Positions 24,411-33,305 of a stretch of 64,000 nucleotides of DNA are shown piece by piece (position 1 is the stretch's first letter; every line of letters starts with the position of its first letter). The notes under the pieces are model-generated. The model did not search any database. It worked only from the letters and a program-made list of their open reading frames with translations, and had not been told where the DNA came from. This stretch comes from CALIBK01 sp037444165 (lineage in GTDB: Bacteria > Desulfobacterota > BSN033 > UBA1163): contig JBBIMX010000002.1 in NCBI GenBank assembly GCA_037444165.1, positions 33,339 through 97,338 of the forward strand. The letters run 5' to 3'. Both the position numbers and the translations under genes were made by a program.

Positions 24411-25895
24411 ATGGATGTTTATGTTTCGGGCGTAGGATTGACGAAATTTGGAAAGTCCAAAGAATCCCTTGAAAGAATAATGGCGGAGGCCGCTGGGTTA
24501 GCCCTCAAGGAGGCACAACGGGAAAAAGTGGATGCTATTTTTATTGGCGTCATGAATGTGGAAGAATTTGTAGGAGAGTCCAATTTTGCCACTCTTCTTG
24601 CAGACACGATCGGTTTAACAGGGATCCCTTCAACTCGTGTAGAAACCGCCTCTTCCACAGGGGCAGGGGCTTTTGAAGCCGGTTTTTATGCCTTGGCCTC
24701 AGGCTACATGAAGAATGTATTGGTGCTTGCAGGAGAGAAGATGACCCACCTCCCCACTTCCAAAACGACACGAATTCTTTCAGGGGTCATCGACCGAACA
24801 GAACGAAGATACGGAGCCACCATGCCCGCCTTTGCGGCTATGATTGCCCAACGATACGCCCATGAATACCAACTCTCTATCTCTAAACTCGAAGAGATTC
24901 TGGCCCAGGTCGCTATAAAGAATCACGCCAATGGGGCTCTCAATCCCTATGCCCAGTTCAGAAAACCTATTACGAAAGAGGACTATCTGAGCAGCCAGAT
25001 TATCTCTTATCCATTGCGTTTATATGATTGCGCCCCCATTACAGATGGAGCCGCCGCTCTCCTTCTGACTTCGGAACCCACTTCGATTAAGGTCACGGGG
25101 ATAGGCCATGCTACGGATACCCTTGCCGTAAGTCACCGGGCCTCCTTAACTTCTTTCAACTCTACTAAAGAAGCGGCTCTGAAGGCCTATCGAATGGCTC
25201 AACTCAACCCCTCAGAGATTCACTTTGCAGAAGTTCACGATGCCTTTACTCCTTTCGAAATTATCGGAACAGAGGATTTAGGTTTTTTCCCCCCAGGAAA
25301 GGGATGGAAGGCCCTGGAAGAGAAAGTCACCCAGCTCCGGGGAAGACTTCCGATCAATCCTTCGGGAGGATTGAAATCAAGGGGCCATCCTGTTGGGGCC
25401 TCGGGGCTTGCCCAACTCGTCGAGATTGTTTTCCAACTCAGGGGAGAAGCTGGAGAGGGAAGACAATTGGAGAAAGCAGAGATTGGATTAGCCCAAAGCA
25501 TTGGAGGATTGGGAAACAATAACTTTGTCATCATTCTTGAGAGGAGTGATCGAAAGAAGGTCTATGGAAAGGGCTGGAGGCCAGAGTATCAACCTGAGAT
25601 CCAAACCGTTTCAAAACCCAATCTCCCTCGACCCTCCGAAGGGATGGGGATTCTCGAGACCTTTACCATTCTTCATCATCCTCCCGAAGGATTTCGCTCC
25701 CCCCTCGCCCTTGGATTTATCAACCTCAAAGGAGGGGGAAGGATCATGGCCTGCAATCCGGAATATAAAAATCCCCACTCCTTAAAAATAGGAAGAAAAG
25801 TTCTTTTTGAGTCCCGTGAAGGCCTCTATGTCTTCTATCGATTAACCCTCTGGAATCGCCTGAAGTTATGGTTAAAAATGGGAAAAAAGAGCTAA
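24411..25895 (+). CDS. thiolase-superfamily protein with C-terminal OB domain; nucleophile Cys replaced by Ser
   Basis: Start at ATG 24411, preceded by GGAGG; an upstream ATG at 24399 overlaps that site. 494 residues. The N-terminal 385 residues form an SCP2-type thiolase: GVGLTKFGKS, HFAEVHDAFTPFE and GGLKSRGHPVGASG. The nucleophile loop reads VETASSTGAGAF where thiolases have VENACASGSAA, so the reactive Cys is Ser. His and the GHP motif remain. Residues from about 400 on look like a DUF35-type OB domain, normally a separate partner protein. The protein may be a non-condensing acyl-CoA-binding partner or have altered chemistry. Its stop overlaps that of the NrfD relic on the other strand. 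Confidence 0.85.
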   Translation: MDVYVSGVGLTKFGKSKESLERIMAEAAGLALKEAQREKVDAIFIGVMNVEEFVGESNFATLLADTIGLTGIPSTRVETASSTGAGAFEAGFYALASGYMKNVLVLAGEKMTHLPTSKTTRILSGVIDRTERRYGATMPAFAAMIAQRYAHEYQLSISKLEEILAQVAIKNHANGALNPYAQFRKPITKEDYLSSQIISYPLRLYDCAPITDGAAALLLTSEPTSIKVTGIGHATDTLAVSHRASLTSFNSTKEAALKAYRMAQLNPSEIHFAEVHDAFTPFEIIGTEDLGFFPPGKGWKALEEKVTQLRGRLPINPSGGLKSRGHPVGASGLAQLVEIVFQLRGEAGEGRQLEKAEIGLAQSIGGLGNNNFVIILERSDRKKVYGKGWRPEYQPEIQTVSKPNLPRPSEGMGILETFTILHHPPEGFRSPLALGFINLKGGGRIMACNPEYKNPHSLKIGRKVLFESREGLYVFYRLTLWNRLKLWLKMGKKS

Positions 25896-26119
25896 GGAGA
25901 AATAATCCGTGCGATCTGCCCGGCATAGATCACAATATATCGCATGGCAACCCCCCCGATCAGGATCGAAGTAATGATCACGCCAGAAATCCATGAATTG
26001 TGCTCTCGCAATTCTTTGTGGGCGATATAATGAGGAATCAATTCATAGACTTCAAGGGAAAGGGGAAGAACGATTCCTACTGCAACGACAAAGAACCAGA
26101 AGAGGAAGGAGGAGTCCCC
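25892..26119 (-). pseudogene. NrfD/polysulfide-reductase membrane subunit, C-terminal fragment
   Basis: Minus-strand translation gives FWFFVVAVGIVLPLPLEVYE, then about 50 residues ending in GQIARIISP and a stop at 25892-25894. Two hydrophobic helices and the VLPLPLEVYELIP-like segment match the last helices of NrfD/PsrC membrane anchors. The rest of the gene (some 250 residues) is missing and there is no start codon; it follows directly on the TorD relic. One of four remains of a decayed molybdoenzyme operon. Confidence 0.65.
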
Positions 26120-26133
26120 CTAAGAAGATTCTC

Positions 26134-26445
26134 TCAAACAGCTTCTGAATGAATCCCCTTCGTTCCATGGTTTTGGTCTTCCAACTTCCCTATTTCATAA
26201 TGGATGAAACGATCGAGCATCTCAATCAAACCGAGATAAAAAGGATGGGCATGGCTCTTGATACATGCCTCTTTCAAAGAAGGGATCCAATCCAAATGAT
26301 CCTTTAAAAATTGATCGATCTCATCCTCTGCCTCTCCCTGAGAGTAAAGGAAGGATAGAAATTCCAATTCGATGGCCAGATGGTCTGGAAGGTCCTGAAA
26401 AGGGGCTCTCACTTCCAACCCATATGCTTGGAAACTCTCTTTTCC
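26134..26445 (-). pseudogene. TorD/DmsD-type molybdoenzyme chaperone, C-terminal fragment
   Basis: The frame reads YGLEVRAPFQDLPDHLAIE, then LEFLSFLYSQGEAEDEIDQF and FLKDHLDWIPSL, matching the conserved centre and C-terminus of TorD-family chaperones (PDHxxxELEFL). About 100 residues survive. The N-terminal half is lost: the frame runs straight into the truncated Fe-S subunit sequence. Intact TorD proteins guide cofactor insertion and Tat export of molybdoenzymes. Confidence 0.75.
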
Positions 26446-26449
26446 TTCT

Positions 26450-26695
26450 TATCCCATCCTTTCGTTTATGAGAGGCCCCTGTGGGGCAAACCTTTACACA
26501 CGGAGGATTGTCACAATGCTGGCACTGAACAGGTAAAAATTCCCGGGTATAGTTTGGAAATACTCCGTACTCTCGTTCTTCGAGATGATTATAAGCCTCC
26601 TTCTCTTCCAAGCCATTCTGGTTATGGCAGGCGACCCGACAGGCATGGCTGCCCACACATTTCGTCTCGTCAATCACCATTCCATAACGTGGCAT
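26450..26695 (-). pseudogene. DmsB/PhsB-type ferredoxin subunit, N-terminal fragment
   Basis: Begins at MPRYGMVIDETKCVG (ATG 26695, GGGTGAG upstream) and shows CVGSHACRVACHNQN and CQHCDNPPCVKVCPTGA, two of the four cysteine groups expected in a four-cluster electron-transfer subunit. Homology stops after KRKDGI; the frame then continues as out-of-frame TorD sequence. About 82 residues remain of an expected 180-200. Confidence 0.8.
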
Positions 26696-26700
26696 TTTTC

Positions 26701-27285
26701 TCACCCCTTCTTCTCTTCTTTCGTGACCTGGACAATGATTTCGGAGGCCATCACGTGTCCAACCGTTGGATCAAAATAGATGGGGAGAAAATCATTATAG
26801 GAAAGGCCCACATCATAAGCTCTTTTTATTCATCCACAGGCGAATTAAATCATATCGATAACTCAAAGCCATCAGGACCGGTTGGTTGGCAGTCATGGAA
26901 TGGGTATGGATGGCCTGCTTTCCATGGAGTAGCCGAAAGGATCGAGGGTCTTTTGGATCAGGGGAAACCAAGGGTTCTTCCCATCTGGGAATGGGAGGAA
27001 TATCGAGACGATCTAAAGTCTCGCAAAAAATTTCCACCTTTTGATTTAGCCTCTACAATTTGTTTCACCTGACCAAGATCAATTCCTCCTGCAGGATTCC
27101 GCCCAATAATTACAGTATAACACGTCGATCCATGGGTAAAATAGTGGGGACTCCCCAAGGCATGCATCAAACTCAGGGCATAGAGATGATTGGGTTGAGG
27201 ATAATTCACCCAGAAGATGCTCTGTGGACCATGTTGGAGTAGCAGGAGGTTAATCTTTTGGGCAATCTCTTGATAGGCCTGTTCC
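26701..27285 (-). pseudogene. molybdopterin oxidoreductase catalytic subunit, frameshifted and internally deleted
   Basis: Three pieces lie in three frames. The first, from about 27285, reads WEQAYQEIAQKI, then GSPHYFTHGSTCY and GRNPAGGIDLGQVKQIVEA. The second (about 27030-26820) reads PKDPRSFRLLHGKQAIHTHS and ANQPVLMALSYRYDLIRLW, from the C-terminal pterin-binding domain. The third reads RAYDVGLSYNDF and EIIVQVTKEEKKG, ending at 26701. The N-terminal Fe-S domain and several hundred central residues are gone. The order catalytic/Fe-S/chaperone/NrfD suggests a thiosulfate- or polysulfide-reductase-like complex; the exact enzyme cannot be told. Confidence 0.8.
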
Positions 27286-27309
27286 CATCAGGCGGTTTTT
27301 CTCCTTTTT

Positions 27310-27663
27310 TTATCTGGATAATCTTATGATTTCCTCAAGTTGTTTCAGATTAAAGGGCTTCACCAGATACCCAGAAATCCCTGCCTTCAAGGCTTCTTGC
27401 CTCAGATGGTCATCACTTTTCACCGTCATTAAAATGGAGATGAGTTTTGGATTTTGATTCATCCATCCTTTTAACAGCTCTAAAGCCTCCCCATCCGGCA
27501 GAGGTTCTCCACAGATCACCATATCAAAGGGGGAACTATTATAAAGAAATTCCCCTTCCTTTTTTGAATCGGCTGTCACCACTTTGCATTTCATTTGATT
27601 CTCAATGAAGAAAGAAAGAGACTGGCTTATTTGTCTGTCTTTTTCTACGATAAGAACTTTCAT
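27310..27663 (-). CDS. single-domain response regulator
   Basis: 117 residues, one receiver domain: LIVEKDR at the N-terminus, the phospho-acceptor region FDMVICGEPLPDGEALELL, in which the usual Asp position falls at ICGE and looks replaced, MTVKSD, and the Lys in YLVKPF. The acidic pocket is therefore altered (LIVEKD retained, phospho-Asp not obvious), which may make it a pseudo-receiver. It lies directly upstream of the decayed molybdoenzyme operon on the same strand, so it may once have been linked to it. Confidence 0.8.
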   Translation of the reverse strand: MKVLIVEKDRQISQSLSFFIENQMKCKVVTADSKKEGEFLYNSSPFDMVICGEPLPDGEALELLKGWMNQNPKLISILMTVKSDDHLRQEALKAGISGYLVKPFNLKQLEEIIRLSR

Positions 27664-27934
27664 GATAATTATTATTTTATAAATAAAGAGAGCAAAGAAG
27701 GTGCCAACTCTCTTTTAGAAAAAGAGATAGAGACTTAGGTTTAAATTTCTTTTGGAATTCAAAGGGTTATTTTTAAAAAGTCGATCTTTTGAAGCAAGGG
27801 GGTAAATGGAAGGGAAACCAAACTCTATTTAATAAAAAGGCTAAATATAACAATGCGTAGAGGATAATCTATTGAAATGCCAGAAGAATTTTAATAATTG
27901 TCTGATTTTAAACATTCTGTTTGTAATCAAATAT

Positions 27935-29308
27935 CTAAATCTCGCCCCGGCTTTTGATCCCATATTTTTCCATCCGGTAGAGAAGTGCAGATCGGGAGAT
28001 GCCAAGAATTTTGGCAGCTTGCATCTTATTCCCCCTTTTCATCCTTAAGGCTTCGAGGATATATCTCTTTTCAATCTCCTCAAGGACAATTCCCTGGGGA
28101 GGAATGACAGGTCTAAAATCAACCTTTTCTTCTCGTTCCAAGAGAAAGGCAAGATGTTTTCGATCAATCGTCTCCCCTTTTTCAAGAAGGATGATTCGCT
28201 CTACTGTGTTTCGAAGCTCTCGAATATTGCCCGGCCAGGGATAGGAGAGAAGAATCTCTTCGGCTTCCTCTGAGAGATGAAGAAAATTCTTTTTAAACTG
28301 TTCATTAAAATAATTCATAAAAAACTTAAAAAGAGGAAGGATATCTTCTTTTCGCTCTCTCAAAGGAGGGATGGTCAGTTTGATGACATTTAATCTAAAG
28401 TAAAGGTCGTCTCGAAAATTCCCTTTTTTGACCTCGGCCTCTAAATCCTTATTGGTAGCAGCAATGATTCGAACATCTGCTTTTCGTTTCTCAACTCCCC
28501 CGACCCTGTAGTATTCTTTTCCTTCAAGGATTCGAAGAACCTTGACTTGGGCCGATAGGGGGAGTTCTCCCACTTCATCCAGAAAAAGGGTCCCCTTCTC
28601 AGCCGCTTCCACCTTTCCTATCTTACCTTTATCCAGGGCGCCTGTAAAGGCTCCTTTCTCGTATCCAAAGAGTTCGCTTTCAAAGAGGTCTTTGGGGATC
28701 GCCCCACAATTGATAGCAATGAAGGGAAAGGAAGAGCGAGGGCTTAAAAAATGGATGTATTCAGCCAAAAGCTCCTTTCCTGTCCCTGTCTCACCCTCGA
28801 TCAATACGGTCGTTTCAGAGCCCTGAGCGACCTTTTGGGCCAATTCTAAGATCTCCTCCATTTTTGGGCTTACTCCGATCATTTCCCAAGTCCGGAAACG
28901 GTCCTGATACTGGGATCGGAGCCATTCGACCTCCTTCTTTAAACGAATTCGCTCCAATCCTTTCTTGATCAAATCCTCCAGTTGTTCCAGTTCAAAAGGC
29001 TTCACCAAAAAATCGAAGGCCCCCATCTTCATAGAGTTGACCGCCATCTCAATCGATCCCTGAGCGGTCATCATAATTACAGGAGTCTCTGGGGAGATCT
29101 CTTTGATTCTTCGCAAGACTTCATCTCCATTGATTCCCGGAAGCCAGTGATCTAAAAGAACCAGATCAGGACGCCCCCTTTGAAACTGTTCTAAACCTTC
29201 CTCTCCACTCGAGGCAGTCAGGACTTCATAATGAGAATCTTTCAGGGCGATTTCGAGAGAACCTCGAAGAAGAGGTTCATCATCAATGATTAAAATTTTA
29301 AACTCCAT
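27935..29308 (-). CDS. NtrC-family sigma-54-dependent response regulator
   Basis: 457 residues. Receiver domain (LIIDDEP, LVLLDHWLPGINGDE with phospho-Asp, VKPF), AAA+ domain with Walker A GETGTGKE, the sigma-54-contacting GAFTGA loop, Walker B GTLFLDEVGE and the arginine-finger region, then a Fis-type HTH (NKMQAAKILGISRSALLYRM). It activates transcription with sigma-54 holoenzyme. The start overlaps the hybrid kinase gene by 11 bp, so the two form a cognate pair. A sigma-54 promoter at 15557 is a candidate target, but nothing links them directly. Confidence 0.93.
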   Translation of the reverse strand: MEFKILIIDDEPLLRGSLEIALKDSHYEVLTASSGEEGLEQFQRGRPDLVLLDHWLPGINGDEVLRRIKEISPETPVIMMTAQGSIEMAVNSMKMGAFDFLVKPFELEQLEDLIKKGLERIRLKKEVEWLRSQYQDRFRTWEMIGVSPKMEEILELAQKVAQGSETTVLIEGETGTGKELLAEYIHFLSPRSSFPFIAINCGAIPKDLFESELFGYEKGAFTGALDKGKIGKVEAAEKGTLFLDEVGELPLSAQVKVLRILEGKEYYRVGGVEKRKADVRIIAATNKDLEAEVKKGNFRDDLYFRLNVIKLTIPPLRERKEDILPLFKFFMNYFNEQFKKNFLHLSEEAEEILLSYPWPGNIRELRNTVERIILLEKGETIDRKHLAFLLEREEKVDFRPVIPPQGIVLEEIEKRYILEALRMKRGNKMQAAKILGISRSALLYRMEKYGIKSRGEI

Positions 29309-30794
29309 TTTCTTTTCTCACAGGAAGATAAATCGTAAAGATTGACCCGACTCCTTCCTCACTCTGGACCTCAATCGTCCCACCGTGAGCCTCGATGATC
29401 TTGAGGGTGATCGAAAGTCCCAGACCTGTCCCTTCCGATTTGGTGGTGAAAAAGGGGTCAAAAATCCTCTTCAGATGGGAAGCTGGGATTCCCACTCCAG
29501 TATCCTTCACCTCTACCCCAACCCTCTCCCCATCCAAAAAGGTTCGAAGGGTTAATCTTCCCCCCCTCTCCATGGCCTGAATGGCATTGAGAATCAGATT
29601 GATGAGGGCTTGCTGGATCTGATGCACGTCGATCCATACCTTTGGAAGCCCTTCTTCTTTCAAGAATTCTAAAGAAATATTGGCTTTTTTAAATTTGGTC
29701 TGAAACATGTTGAGGCTATCTTCGATCAGTGAATTGATCTGAGCTTCTCGAAATTCGGCTGGCTTCGGTTTGGCGAAATGGAGCATATCTTCAACAATCT
29801 TCTGAATCTTTTCAATCCCTTCCTCTGTACTCTCAAGAAGCCTCCTTTCTGTTTCAGAAAGATCTTTCCTTCTTAAAAGGATTTGGGTATTGATTTTTAT
29901 CCCGGCCAAGGGATTTCGAAGTTCATGGGCCACCCCTGCTGTAAGCTCTCCAAGAGAGGTCAACCTTTCCGTAAGGAGGAGTCGTTCCTCCGCCCTCTTC
30001 ATCTGGGTCACATCCTTGCAGATTCGCGTGACCCCAATGATTCTTCCTTCGGCATCTCGTAGGGGAGAAAGGGTCATGTTGGTGATGATCTCCCGACCTT
30101 CCTTGGTCTGTCTCCTCACCTCCACATTGGGAATCACTTCTCCTTTGAGGACCTTGGCCATTAATTCTTTCATCAATCTCTCTTCCTCTTCCTTTAATTT
30201 TTTGTCCTTAGGGTAGAGAAACTCCGAAACCTTTTGACCAAGGACTTCTTCCTTTCTGTATCCATAGATCCGCTCTGCCCCCTCATTCCAGTAAAGGACT
30301 CTCCCTTCGAGATCCACGACTGAAATGGCATCTCCTGCCTTCTCCACAATGGACTCTAAAAAATTCTTTGTCTCAATCAACTCTTTTTGAAGACGGACTT
30401 TTTCGAGCATCAAATGGAATCCCTGAAGGGCTCGGTTGGCTACAAATGGGAAGGCCTTGGCACACTCCGGAGATCGATTGATATAGTCAAAAACCCCTTC
30501 TTTCATTGCTTCCAAGGCCACCTTAGAATCTCCTTGAGCCGTAACAAAGATAGTCGGAATTCCAATTCCCAATCCATTGAATCTCCGAAGCCACTCCAGA
30601 CCACTTCCATCCGAAAGCATTTGATCCAAGAGGAGGAGATCAAAATGTCCCTCTTGGAGTCTCCTCATACATTCCTCTCCCGAGGAGACCGTCTCAATCT
30701 GATAGGGATCATCAAGAACACGAAGGGACTCTTTGATCATCTCTATGAAATGGATATCTCCTTCGGCCATTAAAATCCGGATAGGCTGCTCCAT
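29298..30794 (-). CDS. cytoplasmic hybrid histidine kinase, REC-PAS-HisKA-HATPase
   Basis: 498 residues without TM helices. Order: receiver domain (LLLLDQMLSDGSGLEWL, VTAQGD) at 1-125, PAS with PAC (SVVDLEGRVLYWNEG, then ITRICKDVTQMKRAEE) around 150-275, HisKA (GVAHELRNPLAGI) near 285-350 and HATPase (NLILNAIQAM, DTGVGIP, GTGLGLS). An N-terminal receiver lets another kinase control it. Partner of the NtrC-type regulator next door (11-bp overlap). Confidence 0.92.
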   Translation of the reverse strand: MEQPIRILMAEGDIHFIEMIKESLRVLDDPYQIETVSSGEECMRRLQEGHFDLLLLDQMLSDGSGLEWLRRFNGLGIGIPTIFVTAQGDSKVALEAMKEGVFDYINRSPECAKAFPFVANRALQGFHLMLEKVRLQKELIETKNFLESIVEKAGDAISVVDLEGRVLYWNEGAERIYGYRKEEVLGQKVSEFLYPKDKKLKEEEERLMKELMAKVLKGEVIPNVEVRRQTKEGREIITNMTLSPLRDAEGRIIGVTRICKDVTQMKRAEERLLLTERLTSLGELTAGVAHELRNPLAGIKINTQILLRRKDLSETERRLLESTEEGIEKIQKIVEDMLHFAKPKPAEFREAQINSLIEDSLNMFQTKFKKANISLEFLKEEGLPKVWIDVHQIQQALINLILNAIQAMERGGRLTLRTFLDGERVGVEVKDTGVGIPASHLKRIFDPFFTTKSEGTGLGLSITLKIIEAHGGTIEVQSEEGVGSIFTIYLPVRKENGV

Positions 30795-30862
30795 TCCACA
30801 CCTTCCTCCCTAATCAGAATACCCTATTTTGGTCTCATTGACAACCCTGAGGTCTTCTATTT

Positions 30863-32233
30863 ATGATGGGATACATGATCACCTTTTTAGTCCTTTTCCT
30901 CCTCTCCCTTCCTCTTTTTGGTTTTGGAGGAAACCCTCACGAACATCCCTCTCAGGTCTGGAAGGTAGGGGATCGTCGATGGACGGTGGAGGAAGAACTC
31001 CTTTTTTCCAGATGGGTGGAGGAGAATATCGATGAGGACTTCTTCCTTCGATATCAAATCCCTGTCGATTGCGCCGATGTTCCTTATGCGGTTCGATGGA
31101 TCTACGCCCGTATTGCCCACCTTCCGGCTGCGGCGACGACCAAGAATCATCAACTCATTGGGCACTGGTCTACCCACTGGGGACATCTTCCAACCCATTT
31201 GGAGTGGCATAAAGATCAGCGCTTCCGAAAGGCCCTTCTCCATATGCTTACCGAAACCACCACTCGGACACTTCCCATGGATACCTATCCCATCCGGATT
31301 GATCGGGACTCCGTAATCCCTGGGACGATCTTCTTTATCACCGAATCTCACTCGGGAGTGATCGGCCGAATTGTCCTTGACGGGAGCACGCTTCACCCCA
31401 TCCAGACCTGGGAGGCGACGACTCCCGTAAAGCTTCAAAAACTAAACCTTAGAGATTTTTTAACCCCAAGACCTGAATCGACCATCTTTTCGGGAATTGT
31501 AAAGTTTCGCTGGCCCGTATGGGAGAACGGAAAATGGTCTTACCTTCCTCCGACTCAGCATCCCTTCTATTCTCTGGAACAATATTCCAAGGAGTTTACG
31601 GAAGGGCATTCTGACTTTGTCGAGGCCGTGGCTAAAAGGATCGATCCTACGATATACGACCCGTGGACAAAGGTGGAGAAACTGGTTGAAACCCTCACGG
31701 TCTATCTCATGGCAAGAATCCCCATCGTTCTTGAAGGCTATAAAAATTGCCGCAGAGGAAGATGTCCGGAAGGCTCTTCCCTATGGGAAATCTACAGCAC
31801 CCCCGGCCGGGATGGAAGAATCACCCTGTTGATGGATCATCTCCATCAACTCATTGAATCCAATACTCTGGATCCCGAAGCCATTCGGAATAAGATGGAA
31901 AGCATTCTCTTCCCTATTGGAGAGGGTCTTACGGTCAGTTTTTATCACCTCTATCAGAACTATCCATGGCTCTCCCCCCATCCAGGAGATTCGATTGAAG
32001 CCCGGTGGGGACTCAAGAAATGTGAGATGATCCTTAAACAGATTCAATCGACCGAGCGCTCCATTTCGTTCATTGAGAGAACCTATCGAAAGAGAGATCC
32101 CCGATACGCTGACTTTGCTCTTCAGCAACAGCAGGAGATTCTCCGAAGATTAAAAGAGGAGTGGGGGAAGGCTCGATGTACCCCCTCCGAGCCCCCTCCA
32201 AAGAGAGAGGATCGAATTAAAAAGAAACGTTGA
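30863..32233 (+). CDS. exported protein of unknown function, possible papain-like fold
   Basis: 456 residues with a signal sequence (MITFLVLFLLSLPLFGFGG). No known family is recognised with confidence. A segment VDCADVPYAVRWIYARI (near residue 68) followed by conserved-looking His residues (NHQLIGHWSTHWGHLPTH) and PGTIFFITESHSGVIGRIV resembles the Cys/His arrangement of NlpC/P60 or transglutaminase-like folds, in which the DCADxPYA Cys would be the nucleophile. The C-terminal part is helical. It stands alone on + between two minus-strand regulatory blocks. No ribosome site is evident at the chosen start. Confidence 0.65.
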   Translation: MMGYMITFLVLFLLSLPLFGFGGNPHEHPSQVWKVGDRRWTVEEELLFSRWVEENIDEDFFLRYQIPVDCADVPYAVRWIYARIAHLPAAATTKNHQLIGHWSTHWGHLPTHLEWHKDQRFRKALLHMLTETTTRTLPMDTYPIRIDRDSVIPGTIFFITESHSGVIGRIVLDGSTLHPIQTWEATTPVKLQKLNLRDFLTPRPESTIFSGIVKFRWPVWENGKWSYLPPTQHPFYSLEQYSKEFTEGHSDFVEAVAKRIDPTIYDPWTKVEKLVETLTVYLMARIPIVLEGYKNCRRGRCPEGSSLWEIYSTPGRDGRITLLMDHLHQLIESNTLDPEAIRNKMESILFPIGEGLTVSFYHLYQNYPWLSPHPGDSIEARWGLKKCEMILKQIQSTERSISFIERTYRKRDPRYADFALQQQQEILRRLKEEWGKARCTPSEPPPKREDRIKKKR

Positions 32234-32243
32234 ACGGAATCTT

Positions 32244-33305
32244 CTAATTCTTCTTTTCTTTATGGACGAGCTCCTCTATCTTCTGGAGCAATTCTTCTGC
32301 TTCGAAGGGTTTTGAGAAGAAGGCATCGGCTCCGACCCTCTTTCCAACCTCTTCAATCTCCTGAGGGGTTCTTCCAGAGAGAAGGATGATTGGAATATCC
32401 TGAGACCGAGGATCGGATTTTAACCTCTGGCACACCTGATAACCATCTATTCGGGGAAGCATAATATCCAAAAGGATCAACTCAGGCTTTTGTTGATAAG
32501 CCTTTTTTATCCCTTCCTCGCCATCCCCTGCAGTATGAACCTCATAGTGATGGGCCTCTAACCTCATCTTCAGCATATTGGAGAGGATGGGTTGGTCTTC
32601 AACAATGAGAATTCTCCTCTTTGGTTTTAAAAGTTTTGGAAAAGTGGAAGGATCTCTGGAAAAATGTTCTCGGGCCGTATGGAGGATTTCTTCCCAGGAC
32701 TCCCGGGAAAGCTCCTCGATCGACTGAATCAGAGTATCCGCACTTTGCTTCCCGTTGGAGAGCAACTCCCTCTGCTTCTCATTCAATTTCCCGGGAATCT
32801 CATCTAAAACCAGAGAAAGACTCTCCTTAATGATGGCCAGAGGGGTTCGAATAATATGGGAGATCATTCCTAAAAGTTCATAGGTCAGAAATTCTAATTC
32901 GTATCCCTGAAGTTCCTCTCCTCTGTGTCCAATCCCCATGGAAAGAGGGTCTCTGTTCTTCACCTTCTCTTCCTCTTTTCTCAAAAGCTCTTCTTTGATC
33001 GATTTGAGTTCCTCTTCTTTTTCGAGTAGTTTCTCCTTCAACCTTATCAGTTCATCCTCATGGATGGAAAGAGAAGGCTTCAGGATTTGGAGGAAATGGG
33101 AAGAGGTGAGTCTCTCTCCGATCAACCTATTCAATTGCTCTATAGATTTCATGGCATGCCTCAATAGAGCAAAGCAGTTGTCACAATTCGAACCGACCAA
33201 TTTATCGAGGATGATACTTGCCCCTTCACGAATGACCATGATCTCATTTCTGAGGTCGTGTCTCACGGAAGAAAGGTAGGCCTCTATCTTTTCATCTTCT
33301 CTCAT
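32244..33305 (-). CDS. kinase-like protein without ATPase domain, C-terminal receiver
   Basis: 353 residues. A first HisKA-like helix pair contains VRHDLRNEIMVIREGAS and a CDNC motif; a coiled coil rich in Glu/Lys follows; a second HisKA-like segment reads LGMISHIIRTPLAIIKES; then a receiver (RRILIVEDQP, LILLDIMLPRIDG, SKPF) fills residues 231-350. There is no N box or G box and no space for one, so it cannot autophosphorylate; it could be a phosphotransfer or docking hub phosphorylated by CheA. It overlaps the CheR gene by 4 bp and is the last gene of the chemosensory operon. Confidence 0.85.
   Translation of the reverse strand: MREDEKIEAYLSSVRHDLRNEIMVIREGASIILDKLVGSNCDNCFALLRHAMKSIEQLNRLIGERLTSSHFLQILKPSLSIHEDELIRLKEKLLEKEEELKSIKEELLRKEEEKVKNRDPLSMGIGHRGEELQGYELEFLTYELLGMISHIIRTPLAIIKESLSLVLDEIPGKLNEKQRELLSNGKQSADTLIQSIEELSRESWEEILHTAREHFSRDPSTFPKLLKPKRRILIVEDQPILSNMLKMRLEAHHYEVHTAGDGEEGIKKAYQQKPELILLDIMLPRIDGYQVCQRLKSDPRSQDIPIILLSGRTPQEIEEVGKRVGADAFFSKPFEAEELLQKIEELVHKEKKN

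Noticed and set aside
26321..26704. Apparent 127-residue ferredoxin gene
   Set aside because: Only the first ~85 codons are homologous; the rest is TorD sequence read out of frame, so it is a pseudogene fusion.
27285..27300. UGA near WEQAY in the molybdopterin fragment as a second selenocysteine
   Set aside because: It lies at the break of a decayed gene with no SECIS-like hairpin found; a stop at the deletion edge is simpler.
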